In this document: positions 33,170 through 45,803 of the stretch, in pieces
Layout of the letters: each line of letters starts with the position of its first letter
Numbering within the stretch: the stretch's first letter is position 1
Made by a program: the position numbers and the translations under genes
Assembly: GCA_029216955.1 (NCBI GenBank)
Contig: JANAVB010003400.1
Span: 19,833,138-19,897,137 of the forward strand
Source: Iris pallida
Lineage: Eukaryota; Streptophyta; Magnoliopsida; Asparagales; Iridaceae
Reading direction: 5' to 3'
DNA: 64,000 nt
Notes under the pieces: generated by a model
What the model was told of the DNA's origin: nothing
The model's database searches: none
Seen by the model: the letters and a program-made list of their open reading frames with translations, nothing else

Positions 33170-33980
33170 AATATATATAACTGAGTATATAGTGACCCAT
33201 ATATATACATATGTACACACATACATCTGTATACACAAAATGTTTATATAAATACCAGGAATTCAATATTATAAAGAATTTCTATAACCAATGGTTGTAC
33301 TACATATATTTATTCATTCTACCAACATTTATCTACACAGAACTCTATTAACTTATAAATATTTATATAAAGCCTAATACAAACGTGCCACCTATACATA
33401 CAAGTATTCATAATATAAAATCTTAAAACTAAAGTTTCAATCTAAGGAAGTCATTATCCTATTTTCAAAGTAAAAATATAATTTAAACATGAACAATATA
33501 TTTAACATATTTCACCATTATATTAAAAATATACTCTCTCGACCAAAACATGAATACCAATATAATTGTCGTTAATATATACATTTGTATGGATGTCTTT
33601 GGACACACTACATGTCCACATGGGGTTGGGCTCAGTCTGAACTAAAATTGGTACCACCGGGTCACTTAAACGTCAATAATAATAATAATAAATAATTAAC
33701 CTATTTATAATGGTCATGTCATAACTTGGCCTGATTTTCCTAATTAGGACACACCGATGGACAGGTCTTCCCTACCAGGGCTAATACACTAGTCGAAACA
33801 CGCCACTGCACTATCCGTACCACGATTTCTAGTCACCTTGTACTCCAATTTCTAACCATGACTAAAATTATATACCGTAATAATTAACTAATTAATTATT
33901 TCCAAAATTCTAAAAATCACCATTTAATTAAAATAAATAATAATAAAATATTTCAAAAATTTCCGGGAAGGGAAGCTACA
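31009..33980 (-). mobile_element. Solo LTR (about 3.0 kb) inserted in element B
   Basis: Plus-strand ends are TGTCACGATCCGCACCCG and GGGAAGGGAAGCTACA, so the LTR reads TGTAGC...CGTGACA on the minus strand. Flanks are cacag (31004-31008) and cctag (33981-33985), an imperfect 5-bp duplication with two differences. B's RT/RNase H reading frame is split at this point. No gag-pol and no second LTR copy were seen. The GTGACA end resembles those of D (63636) and of the LTRs at 39141 and 43998. Confidence 0.72.
33104..33166 (+). repeat. (TA)n microsatellite
   Basis: Pure TA dinucleotides over about 63 bp inside the solo LTR. The apparent frames of alternating Ile/Tyr across it are artefacts. Confidence 0.95.
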
Positions 33981-33985
33981 CCTAG

Positions 33986-35249
33986 AGAGTGATACATTGC
34001 TCGAACGTACATCAGGAAGGGTATTTCTGTGATTAAAGGAACTAGGACTGGAGGGTTCGACAAGTACCGCTTAATGTCCTCGAGTGCTTGCGGGCATTCG
34101 TCAGTCCAAATGAAAGACACACCTTTCTTCATTAATTAGATGAGTGAACGATCTGTAGTGTCCAGAGAGATTTGAGATGAATCTCCTGATATACGCAAGT
34201 CGTCCCTGGAATCATCGTAGCTCTTTTAGGTTGCGTGAAGGATGCATCTCTTGAATGGCTTTGAGTTTCTCGGGGTCAACGTGTATACCCTTAGAGGTAA
34301 TAATGAATTCGAGAAATTTGCCACTAAAGACTCCCAGAAATAACTTGGTAGGATTCATTTTAAGTTGATGCTGGTGCATTAGATCAAAAATAGTTCTTAA
34401 GTCTTGAATGTGATATTCCTTTAGATGACTCTTGACATCAATATCGTCGACATAGCATTTGACTGTTTTCCGTAAATGTTTCCAAAAAATAGTACTCATA
34501 GCTCGCTGATAGGTGGCACCAGCGTTCTTGAGACCAAATGGCATGACTGTGTAGCAGTAGACTCCCAGAGGAGTACAAAAAGATGTATGCTTTTCATCTT
34601 CGGGATTCATCCTGATCTGATTATAACCAAAGAATCCATCAATGAAAGACATTCGCTCGAACTCGCAGGTGTTCTTGATCATGACATCAGTGATTGGAAG
34701 AGAAAACTCGTCCTTGGGACAAGCTGCATTGAGATCTCTGAAGTCAATACAGACTCAAACCTTTCCAGTTTTCTTCATGACTGGGATGACATTAGCTACC
34801 CAATCGGGATGCTGTTCCTCCCTAATAAAGCCGCAGACAATGAGCTTCTTGACTTCGGCTTCTATGGCATCCATCATATCATGATGGAATTGTCGTTGCT
34901 GTTGTTTGACCGACCTAGCATTTGGTAAAATATTGAGCTTATGGGTAGCAATTTGAGGATCTAGTCCCGGCATATCTTCATAGCTCCAGACGAATACGTC
35001 AATGTATTCTCTAATGAGCTGGATCAACTCTTGTTTGTCTGCTTCAGGAAGACTTTTGCTGATAAAGATTGGCCTTGGAGAAGCTTCGTCTCCGACATCG
35101 ATTTGGTTTAGCTCATCCTCAGTGGGTGGTTCACGCTGTTCGAAGCGAAGCTTCCATTTAGTATCTATCTGTTGTGTCCAAGGCTCTTCTTTATAAGCCT
35201 CAGTAAGGTCATCAGTTTCATCATCTTCTAGGAATTCAATTGTCACCAT
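33986..35249 (-). pseudogene. B reverse transcriptase
   Basis: 35249-34755 holds the RT entry: VWSYEDMPGLDPQIATHKLN and KKLIVCGFIREEQHPDWVAN, ending MKKTGKV with a stop just before VCIDFRDLNAACPKDEF. 34682-34212 holds the palm: SFIDGFFGYNQIRMNPEDEK, TVMPFGLKNAGATYQRAMST and the catalytic CYVDDIDVKS (about 34447-34470). The thumb/connection to about 33986 is broken by stops. In the usual 'ARMIGY' place B has 'FGYNQI'. RT makes cDNA from element RNA; the stops make this copy inactive. Confidence 0.9.
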
Positions 35250-35327
35250 ATTGACAGATAGAGTCAGTTCATGAACTTCTCCTATGCTGGTGTCTGAGTC
35301 CCGTGAAGCATAATCGGAAGAATAAGA

Positions 35328-35672
35328 TTATATTTCTTCGTCTGATTCAGATCTATCTAGGGTTGTGTTCAGCGTAATCAAGCCTAACCCATGTCTGGTC
35401 TTGTTATAGTATTGCGATGACTTTCCTTTCGGAGCATGTATTCGAATAGGAGTACGACTACCTTTGCCTCCATTTAATCCAGACCCAAAATTATAACCCA
35501 TTTTTTGAATGATGTTTTTAGACTGCTGACTATAACGACGCAGTTGTATTCTTCCACGATCGTCATTTTCAGAATCGTTGTCAAGCATAATTCTTTGATT
35601 ATGTTCTCTGCTAAAGAGGATTTGATGCTCATCATCTTTCCAAGGAGGAACTACTAAGAATAAATTCTGCAT
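35328..35672 (-). pseudogene. B linker with G-patch-like motif
   Basis: KNIIQKMGYNFGSGLNGGKG followed by SRTPIRIHAPKG and HGLGLI. The Gly-rich pattern after an aromatic-hydrophobic start matches the G-patch-type segment that plant gypsy elements often have between protease and RT, probably an RNA-binding aid. A Glu/Asp-rich tail (DRSESDEEI) ends at a stop. Confidence 0.5.
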
Positions 35673-35783
35673 TGGTTCGTACTCTATCTCATATTGAAAA
35701 GGTTGAATTGCTCCTAAGGTGAGAGGTTCGAACTTGTCCAGAATTTCTAAGTAATGCTGTGTATAAAAGTTGATATCAATGTA

Positions 35784-36796
35784 CTACAAAGGAGACACGT
35801 CTTTATTGCTATTTTTAGTCTCAACAGTTACAACAGCATTGGTAACCTTGGTAGGAAATATTGCCAGGTCGATAACTAGAGGAGAAGAAAGGGAAACAGT
35901 AGGCTTGTTATGACGAAGGTCGATAACAAGAGGCTCAGAAGAGGAGAGATTTCTTTGCTCCACTTTTTCAGTAGGAGGAACAAGTGTGATTGTTAACATC
36001 TGAGAGGAGGAAGGATGAGAGGTGCGTCCTTTGACTGGAATCACCAAGACGTCGTTCGAGTCATCTTTTTGGTCGTCCTCAGTGTCCATGGCCAGCACTA
36101 CCTTTATGTACTCTTCTTTGTACATTCTAGAGTCTGTATAGTAGGCCTCGACACCCAAAAAGGATTCAGGTCAGCAATTTCCTTCTTGATCTCTCCATTA
36201 TCATCCACGTACTTGAAGCACTGATGAAGAGTGGATGACACAATGTTATGTTCATGCAACCACGACCTTCCTAGTAATAGATTATAGGAGACGTAGTTGT
36301 CAATCACATAGCAGGTGACTTTTGTACGGAGATTGCCAATTTGGACTCTCAAGCGGATCTTTTCGAGCTGTTTACTCTTCCCAAAATTGAATCAGAGAAT
36401 AGTTGTAACCATTGCTGAGAGATTGTGGATTGGAATCTTTAGAGAATCCAGCAAAGTCTTTTAGATTATGCAGAGTGCGGACCCGGGATCGATAAGGATG
36501 CGATCCACCCTCATCGTGTCGACGTACCCAGTGAAGTAAAGAGGTTGATCGTACCGATTGTCCTCCAACAACATGTCATCCTGGGTGAAGGTGATATTTC
36601 GCATGATCTCCATCATAGTATGACATTGAGGGCAAGCTACTGGCTCTTCATCAGACTTCTTGAGATGTGCAAGACAAGCATCGGCTTGCATCATGGCTTC
36701 GTTTAATGTTTATCGAGTTTTATTCGAGAGACGAAGGAGCTCAAAGATCGATAGTCTTGCTGGAGTATTGGCTAGTTGAGCCAACATGTCAAAGTT
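35784..36796 (-). pseudogene. B protease region
   Basis: Begins at the CACTA junction (36796) with LAQLANTPARLSIFELLRLS-like sequence matching A. The next piece, 36694-36461, has CPQCHTMMEIMRNITFTQDD and YVDTMRVDRILIDPGSALCI, with D-P-G at the active site. 36352-36104 has NYVSYNLLLGRSWLHEHNIV and FKYVDDNGEIKKEIADLNPF. 36158-35784 is a Ser/Thr-rich linker. Several stops interrupt it. A retropepsin would process the polyprotein. Confidence 0.8.
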
Positions 36797-37376
36797 TACT
36801 ACAAAAAAAAGGCCTTTAGCGATGGCAGAATCCGTCGCTAAAAGTCAATTTTTTGTCGCTAAAGCCAAATAGCGACATATCAGCGACGGAAATGGTTTGT
36901 CGGAAAATCACGTGTCGCTAATTTAAATCAGTCGCTAGTTTGTCGAAAATAGCGACTGATTAGTGACGTATTTAGCGACAAACTATTTATTGGAAAATGC
37001 GACGTAATAGCGACGGAAGCTCTGTCGCTATAGTTACCAACGAACTACCGACGTCACAGCGGCGTAATTCAGCATGAGAGTAGCGACGGGCTAACGAAGA
37101 AATATTACGTCGCTAAGATGTTTCCGATACGCTTTTAGTGTCGGACAGGCACATAGCGACAGAATAGTAAGTAAAACTTACGTCGCTATTCCGTCGCTAT
37201 ACTGGAATATAATATTTCCAGAACCTTAGCAACGAAAACTACCGTCGCTATTCCGTCGGTAGCCTGCAAAGTAAATTTTCCAGGCATGTAGCGACGGAAA
37301 AATCGTCGTTGTTCCGTCGCTAGCCTGCAATGTTCCAGGTTTTCTGTCGCCGTTCCGTCGCCATTCCGTCGCTAAA
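36797..37376 (+). repeat. CACTA subterminal repeat region
   Basis: More than a dozen copies of TAGCGAC(G) and its complement GTCGCTA in both orientations, often as pairs such as GTCGCTAAAAGTC or TAGCGACGGAA. In En/Spm such subterminal motifs bind the element-encoded TNPA-type protein and bring the ends together. Here that role is by analogy. Confidence 0.85.
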
Positions 37377-37934
37377 TACAATATTGCATGTCAGTATTTG
37401 TGTTTCCTGCACTCCACATCCCTGTCGACAGTTACACACACAATATACAGTCATATAAACAGTTTCCAAATACAATATCAGTATTCGTGTTTCCAGCAGT
37501 CCTTATCTCTGTCGACAGTTTTACAGTAGACACATGTATCAGTATTTGTGTTTCCTGTAAATTCTTAGTTTCATGCACACGTATCCCAAATGTTTTAATA
37601 CAACACATACACATATATCCAAAATTAGCTTCATACACACATACGAATAATGTTTTAATATAAGAAATATTAATACACATATCCAAAATGTTTTAATACA
37701 AGAAAGTACCGGTACAATAAATCTAGGTCGTTGGGCGTGATGGAAACCTCTCGGCGGGCATGATGAAGACCTCTCGGCGGACTTAATGAAGATCCAAGCT
37801 GCAAACGTGAACGTCGACCTCTCGGCACCATAGAAAAATCTAAAAGAAATAATAAGTGATGATGTGTTAAAAATAAAAACTACTGTCATGTCATTATACT
37901 AATGGAACTCGTATATTAAATTAAAACGTACGTA
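37377..37934. other. CACTA 3' noncoding region
   Basis: AT-rich sequence between the subterminal repeats and the stop codon of the minus-strand gene. It contains repeated stretches such as CAGTATTTGTGTTTCCTGCA (about 37391, 37481, 37541). No gene was seen. Confidence 0.6.
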
Positions 37935-39135
37935 CTAGTCTGATTCATCTTCCCAAGAGTCTTCTGAATCATCGCTTGATTCCGAAGTGTCTTCTTCTGC
38001 TTCTTTATTTTCACTATCACTATAATCTTCATCTTCATCTTCCAATACTTTTTCCTCAACATCTTCCAATTCTTCATCAACGTTAACCTCCATAATGTCA
38101 TCTACCGCAAGCTCTATATCTTCTAAATCCTCTTCTTCAACACCAGCCAAACTTATATATGTTGGTTGAGGCTTGACCACCTCTTCCTCTTGGTAGGCTA
38201 CATCCCCAACATTATATGTATTTCTTGCTTTGGTTTTGCATACAGCCCACCAATCCAGGGTACTGCACCGTCGGCTAGGGTAACTCGTATAGTACACTTG
38301 AACGGTTTGACTAGCCAACACAAATGGTTCAAAACCTCCATATCTTTTTCCATGTTTTATATCAACAAAGCCAAATTGTTTGTCAATCTTACATCCTTGC
38401 TTAGGTGTTGTGTCGAACCAATGATATTTAAAAAGCACAATCTTCGCATCAACAAAATATTCAATCTCTACGATATCTCTTAGAATACCGTAGTAGTCGA
38501 ATTCGGGATCGGCATCGTAGACTGAGGCTCTCACACAAACTCCCGAATTTTTGGTATAATTAGCCTCATCATCGACAAATGAATGATTGATAGGCTGATC
38601 AGTGGTTCTAAAGTTAAAGCCATTGATTGTATATCCGCTCCAACACTTTGCCTTCTTGCTCGGTCCAATAGCAATTGCTTTTAGCCCTTTGTTCTGCAAC
38701 TGTGTACCAGGACGGAAGACCTAGTGTGGGTAGTATCAGAAAAGTCATTAGACAAAGTGTGGGTAGTAACATATCGAATTTAGAATGGCTAATGATTATA
38801 ATCCTTATATAATTTCGGAACCACGACGAAAATTTTATATCGACCTCTCTAGCAAGATCATCATCATCAATATCAGGTCTTTCCATTCAAATCTCAGCTC
38901 TAAAAGTACTGTAATAATAGGGAGAAACGTTAGCACACTTCTAAATATCGAATTTAGAATGACTAAATGGTGTCGCTTACTTTTTAATATCTTTCATCTC
39001 TTGGATACCGCTATTGAGACATATATACCGATGTGCGGCTTCAAACTCATCGTCATCCAACCACCGTAATTTGGTCGCACTTGTCGGCTTTCCCCCCATA
39101 TTGAAGATTATACGAATCCCTTCGTTCGGTGTATT
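37935..39135 (-). pseudogene. CACTA gene, 3' part: DUF4216-type domain and acidic tail
   Basis: Continues the TNP2 gene after the LTR element. Segment 39135-38981 has IRIIFNMGGKPTSATKLRWL and AHRYICLNSGIQEMKDIKK. A likely intron follows (38879-38980, GTAAGC...AAAG), then PDIDDDDLAREVDIKFSSWF. The last exon, 38699-37935, holds IAIGPSKKAKCWSGYTINGF, YYGILRDIVEIEYF, VLFKYHWFDTTPKQG and VQVYYTSYPS, the DUF4216 pattern usually found C-terminal to Transposase_21/DUF4218. It ends in a long Asp/Glu/Ser-rich tail. The exon between about 38820 and 38700 is unclear. The gene is split, so it is non-functional. Confidence 0.8.
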
Positions 39136-39140
39136 GATAT

Positions 39141-41489
39141 TGTCACACCCCGCTCCCGTAGGAGCGATCGTCCTCGCTAAGGCGTGATGCCGCACGAGCC
39201 TAGGTTGAGCTCGTGCAAGGCGGGTTCTATAACGGCCGATTTTAGCGGCTGTGACGGGGTCATCGCACAAAAGTCCCAAGCAGAGAAATTAAATAATAGC
39301 AGCAGAATTTGAAGCAAAACACAAGTCATTGCAAAACACTCTTTTATTGATATTGAAACAATGGTTACAATAGGGCGCAAGACAAAGATTACAAGTCTCT
39401 CAAGCTCACTCAAGCTCACTCATCTCACATTACAAGTCACTCAGCTCCCTCTCATCTCTCAATCCATGTCTTGAACCAGCGGATGCTTTGGAAGGCGATG
39501 CCCATACATTGTGTCCCGTATAAGTCTTGATTCCATACGGCCGCACGCTTCGAATCGCCAAGGAACTCCGTGCCTCGACGCATCCAAGCGAGCTTCGTGC
39601 CACGAGCTTTTACCTGTGCCTGCACATGAAAACTATGTGAGTGTCAGTACTCAACTGTACTGGTGGAATGAGCTCCTTGCCTACCTATACAAAACCGACA
39701 CGTTCATTTACTTTGTGCAACATAACCCTTTTTTATTGTCTTTCTACTCTTGTCTTAGGATTATTTTAGGACCGACGCCTTGGCCTATTTTGTGTCTCTA
39801 GACCATCCCGTGCTTGCAACAACAACGTCGACTCAACAATGTTAACCTATCAAGTCGTGCTTGCCTTTCGGCCAAAATTGGAGACGTAACTACGCGATGA
39901 GGCTCCATTTCCATGTGATCGTGCTAGTAATCCATCGTGCCGTGGCTCGCAACTCAGAGTGACTAAACCATATCGCCGCCTCGCGGCCCTTTCTACTTCA
40001 ATCACCAACTGACCTAATCAGGACTTGTGGACTAAATGTCACTCGACCGACTTTGCCTTGCGGCATCTCCTGACTTAAACTCAAGATAACTCAATCATAA
40101 CTATGCAACTTATATGCCGACAATATAAGACTCGATGCCACATCTCGTGCCGAAGTACGTCGCCTACGTTGCAACCAAATCCTAGGCCCAACATTGTGTT
40201 CTAACTGTACACACACATTCAACTCGACTCCTTGATATAGTGCACTCAATACTTGACTCAATCCAAAGACACACTCGCGGATTGTCGCCCGTACCGACTC
40301 ATCTATATGAGGTCACTAGCATGACAAGCTATCTTGGACACATAGCTGGCATAGGATGGACCGGTCATCGCAAGTAGCTAGCCCCAATGAGCTTCCACCA
40401 AATACTTGCCTTTCGGCTCAGCTATTTCGCTCACATTCACCCTCGGTTTCCTCCTAGGCCGAAATGGTCCCGTGGCCCCGGGTTGTCGTCTGAGGAAACA
40501 AATCGCCCTTGTCGACAAGTTGTCCAATGACCATGCAAGACTCGACTCAAACTGATGTCTCACACAGTCATCCTTCTTTCAGTATTACCCTCTCTTTCAA
40601 AACCAATATCAATACTTCTATCATTTGAGATCCCTCGACGACCCACGGTCGCGAGCATTCTTTCCATGTTACTATATCATTTCATTCAACTCATGAATGC
40701 CTATTCGATAGTCCTTTCTCCAAAACTCATTAAAACAACCGTGGTTCATGCCTTAAACACTAAGTCCGTGCATCGTGCCTTAAACTGACTTACGTTCTAC
40801 GCGACGCTATCGCCCAAGTCATATTTTATATGACGGGCCTTGAGACCTTAAGACTATGTGGTTATACCCAACCGTAGAACTCGTAGGATCGTGCTTGCTA
40901 CCACTCCGATAGCCTAACATAACTTGTCTAACTTAAATGCACAATGACTCGATGAGCAAAGGCTGCATCAAGCCTCGCATTAAGGAAACATGCCGTGCAT
41001 GCATTCGACTTCTGAATGACAAGCCAAGGCTATGCCAAGCCTTGGACGATGGGACCGTACATGCTTTATGAAGCATTCATGCGGGCGACGCCTATGACTT
41101 AGGCTACATTCATAACTTTGTTAACTCAAACCAACTTTCCTTCTCCCAAGCCACGGGACGAAAGATCGAGTGTTATTTTTAAAGCACGCCGTGCACCAAC
41201 TCTAAGCCGACCGTTAGACTTTTCCATATTCTAACTCAATCCGACCCATCGGGATTATTCCCTTATCTATGTGGATTCGTCTCTTTTATTATTGAGCCTA
41301 CTTGTGTAAGTTGAAAACACACAATTTATTATGTGAAGGCTAAGATGAGGCAAGTTCACCGAAACTACCCCACCTGAGCGAGCGGTCGCCTCGACCGAAC
41401 GATGTCTTCGAGCAGCCGTTGCAAGGCTAAGTCCGAACGCCGTCGGCGTTTCGATTCCTCCAATTGATTGAGCGGGATGGGGCACTACA
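39141..41489 (-). repeat. 3' LTR of the LARD-like element (2349 bp)
   Basis: Plus-strand ends are TGTCACACCCCGCTCCCG and GGATGGGGCACTACA. It matches the right LTR over its length with scattered substitutions. No gene inside. Confidence 0.92.
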
Positions 41490-43997
41490 TCATACATCAC
41501 TCAGAAAAAGTTTCATCCTCGAAACTAACTGAGTACTTACTCATTGACTTATCACTCGAACGTTCAAAGAGTCTCGCACACATTTCTCCTATGCATTTCC
41601 CGAATCCGAGCCACTCTCGTGCTACTATCAATCTTTTCTTTAATACAATTTCAAAATCCTTGACACTTTTCCATTCCTCAAGTCTCATTTGATTCAACGT
41701 ATCACTTAGTTTGGATCGTGCACACATTCCAGGCGTTCCCAAAATACATGTATTTCAACCAAGCCTTGTGATAGTGAATCCAATCCCACCTATTGATTCA
41801 TCCACTCAATCCCAAAAATCAATCGTATCGATGCTAACTCTCGTGACGTGGACATCTCGCCTAGCCGCTAGGCCATCTCTCCAGGCTAAAGTCAATTGTC
41901 AGTATTGGAATCATAGTTCCTAAACAATAATATCAACACTGACCCCATCCTAAGGTCAAACCAAGTTGATAGTACGGGGGTTTTCTACCCAAGCTCGTAT
42001 CACTCTGATTTCTAAACTTTGAGCATAAATTTCCTATACACATCCGAACGTTCGTCACACTGGGTCCGAGTCATTCAGCAAAGCCATCCTATTATAAGTT
42101 CACTCAACCAAATCTTCGATACATCAATATCGCTCGACCAATAAGCCATTTTACATAGTCTATCTCTTCGAACACGTTCGACATAATCCGTCTATCAATC
42201 CTTTCAAATCAAACACGCGACGACACAATTCATCGCTAAGCCATAATTCACATTCCATACTCCCTAAGTCATTTATCCCAATTCACGAAATCGATCACAA
42301 GGTCATCTGTCTTAACAATACGTTGCGTCCCGATCTCACGTGAGTCAGATTATCCACGGTGGTCATGAATCACCATGCACGCTCCTGCGGGATAATCATC
42401 CTCATCGGGACGTAACTCTTGTTCGATTCTAGACTAATTCATTCTCGATGCACGGATTGGACCTACTCAATCCTTAAGTTTATTTCATTCATCAATCGCA
42501 AGTCCTAACATCCTCAAATTTTCCTTCGTATCAAACCGACAAGTCAAGACAATAAAACTTGCCGCATCCTAATTTTTCGAGTTCGATCATTCCTGCGACA
42601 TGAATCACCATGTCAGCGCTCACGCGAAATGATCACCCCAAATCCGACGCAACGCATGTACGAGGCTAGAGTTGCACTCGCACAAGACAAGATCGTCGAC
42701 GTTGTGGCTATCAACGTAACCATCAAGACATGATCATTTTCATCCAATATTCATCTCAATCAAAATCCTAAGTATAGCATCCAACCGAACAATAACATTT
42801 GCACGATCGTCATTCGCCGAGTCAGAGTACCCTCGAGTTATCGCATATTGATCTTTGATATGCCTCAATACCATCGACGATATGCGTAACTTGACGATCT
42901 TCCTTTGTAACCAATTTCGAATCGTACGAATGATGCTATCATCCGACTGGATAATCTCCTCGACATTCAAGTTCAATCATTATTCCTCGAATCATTCACA
43001 ACATCAATTTCCTCAAACCAATTTCACGTATTGTTCATCCGTTTATCTTAAGTCATCGACCAACGTGTTTCCTCATTTCGCATTATTCTTTGCTAACTCA
43101 AATCATCGAGCAACATTCAATCCAATCCTTAGAGTCATTGCATAACTTCAAAATTTAAATTTTTATGCACGCTATCTATCTGTCGTGCTAACTTTTCATA
43201 TACGACCCGTATCAATTTCTTCGATTAAGTCATCCGTTCGCTACACCTTAACTTTTTCCTCAATTCGATTTCATCTACTCGATCATTTTCGTGTTTCATA
43301 CTTGCACAATCCTCAATCCCGTGCACGTTCCGTGCGTGTCATTTCTAATTTGTTCGAACCTACATATCAAACTTTAATACAACAACTCACTCAATCGTAC
43401 TTGATCTAAGGCTTTGCATATACGCGACGTTTGCTGATAGACTCACCGATACTCCCATATCCTCAATCGATCGATCGACATCCCTGAGTCTATCGCATAC
43501 ACCACTCAGGGATGAAGTCATTTGACAAATCCTCAAAACTATCATTCGGATCAAAATTGACTTCTTTGAATCTCGTTTGAACTATTCCTCTAATTCTAAG
43601 CACGCTCATCTATATCATACCGACATTATCGTCGCTCGATAGCACCCTTATTGATAGTTATCTCACTTTACTCAATCGAGTTCAACTCATTATTATTCGA
43701 CACTATTCAAATCCCGCACTCGACTTTTCTAAGGTCGATGCAACTTTGGTGTATATGTCCAGCCTGACTTAGCCAACCGTGCTTACGCGAACCATCTTTT
43801 TGTTTTATCAAAAACTGTTCTCCTATGTTTTGCAAAATAGTTAGACTTATTGTATGGACATCCCGTAGAACATTTGAGAGAGAGCGCACCAACGATATCA
43901 ACTTTGCGGAAGCAACAATTCAGAGTTTGCGGAAATAACGGAGTTAAAGAATTCAATCGATAGTCCAAGGACGTAAAGCCGTGCTCTGATACTATTA
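41490..43997 (-). other. Internal region of the LARD-like element, noncoding
   Basis: 2.5 kb with only short frames (96 codons or fewer) and no zinc knuckle, DTG/DSG, YXDD or integrase motif on either strand. It is rich in TCA/TCG/ATC triplets on the plus strand. It likely serves as packaging sequence only. Confidence 0.8.
43979..43994 (-). other. Primer binding site of the LARD-like element
   Basis: Minus strand TAGTATCAGAGCACGG, 3 bp from the LTR end. It differs by one base from the canonical TGGTATCAGAGC complementary to initiator methionine tRNA. Confidence 0.85.
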
Positions 43998-45803
43998 TGT
44001 CACGTCCCGCTCCCGTAGGAGCGATCGTCCTCGCTAAGGCGTGATACCGTACGAGCCTAGGTTGCGCTCATGTAAGGCGGGTTCCATAACGGCCGATTTC
44101 AGCGGCTGCGATGGGGTCGTCGCACAGAAGTCCCAAGCAGAGACATTGAATAATAGCAGCAGAATTTGAAGCAAAACACTCTTTTATTGATATTGAAACA
44201 ATGGTTACAATGGGGCGCAAGGCCAAAATTACAAGTCTCACAAGCTCACTCTAGCTCACTCATCTCACAATACAAGTCACTCAGCTCTCTCTCATCTCTC
44301 AATACATGTCTTGAACCAGCGAATACTTTGGAAGGCGATGCCCATACATTATGTCCCATATAAGTCTTGACTCCATACGGCCGCACGCTTCGAATCGCCA
44401 AGGAACTCTATGCCTCGACGCATCCAAGCGAGCTCCGTGCCACGATCTTCTACCTGTGCCTGCACATGAAAATTATGTGGGTGTCAGTACTCAACTGTAC
44501 TGGTGGAATGAGCTCCTCGCCCACCCATACAAAACTGACACGTTCATTTACTTTGTGTAACATAATCTTTTTTGATTGTCTTTCTACTCTTGCCTTAGGA
44601 TTATTTTAGGACGATGCCTTGGCCTATTTTGTGTCTCTAGACCATCCCGTGCTTGCAACAACAACGTCAAACATTAACCTATCAATTTGTGCTTGCCTTT
44701 CGGCCAAAATCGGAGACGCAACTACGCGATGAGGCTCAATTTCCATGTTATCGTGCTAGGAATCCATCGTGTCGTGCCTCGCAACTCAGAGTGACTAAAC
44801 CATATCGCCGCTTCATAGCCCTTTCTACTTCAATCACCAACTGACCCAATCAGGACTTGTGGACTAAATGTCACTCGACCGACTTTGCCTTGCGGCATCT
44901 CCTGACTTAAACTCAAGATAACTCAATCATAAATATGCAACTTATATGTCGACAACATAAGACCCGACGCCACATCTCGTGTCGAAGTACGTCATCTACG
45001 TTGCAACCAAATCCTAGGCCCAATATTGTGTTCTAACTGTACACACATATTCAACTCGACTCCTTGATATAGTGCACTCAATACTCGACTTAATCCAAAG
45101 GCACACTCACGGATTGCTGCCCGTACCGACTCATCTATATGAGGTCACTAGCATGACAAGCTATCTTGGACACATAGCTAGTATAGGATGGACCGGTCAT
45201 CGCAAGTAGCTAGCCCCAATGAGCATCCACCGAATACATGCCTTTCGGCTCAGCTATCCAGCTCACATTTACCCCCGGTTTCCTCCTAGGCCGGAATGGT
45301 CCCGTGGCCCCGGGTTGTCGTCGAAGGAAACAAATCGCCCTTGTCGACAAGTTATCCAATGACCATGCAAGACTCGACTCAAACTGACGTCTCACACAGT
45401 CATCTTTCTTTCAGTGTTATCCTCTCTTTCAAAACCAATATCAAGACTTCTACCATTTGAGACCCCTCGACGACCCACGGTCGCGAGCATTCTTTCCATG
45501 TTACCATATCATTTCATTCAACTCATGAATGCCTATTCGATAGTCCTTTCTCCAAAACTCATTAAATCAACTGTGGTTCATGCCTTAAACACTAAGTCCG
45601 TGCATCGTGCCTTAAATCGACTTACGTTCTACGCGACGCTATCGCCCAAGTCATACTTTATATGACGGGCCTTGAGACCGTAAGACTATGTGGTTATACC
45701 CAACCGTAGAACTCGTAGGACCGTGCTTGCTACCACTCCGATAGCCTAACATAACTTTCCTGACTTAAACGCACAACGACTCGATGAGCAAAGGCTGCGT
45801 CAA
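43998..45803 (-). repeat. 5' LTR of the LARD-like element, first part
   Basis: Matches 39141-40950 or so; the remainder of this LTR continues at 56960-57476 after the chromovirus. Net length without the insert is about 2323 bp, consistent with the 2349-bp partner. Confidence 0.9.

Larger units (their letters stand above)
29457..36796 (-). mobile_element. Element B: internal part of an autonomous-type Tat gypsy retrotransposon, fragmented
   Basis: Minus-strand order protease, G-patch-like linker, RT, RNase H, second RNase H, integrase. The second, archaeal-like RNase H between RNase H and integrase is the known hallmark of the plant Tat group. B is cut at 36797 by the CACTA transposon, at 31009-33980 by a solo LTR, and ends at 29457 where A begins in mid-integrase. 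The rest of integrase is missing from the window. The spacer and LTR-like DNA at 10.9-13.05 kb may be its 3' end. All coding parts have stops. Confidence 0.85.

Noticed and set aside
32937..33266. Frames with runs of alternating Ile and Tyr
   Set aside because: Artefacts of the TA microsatellite at 33104-33166.
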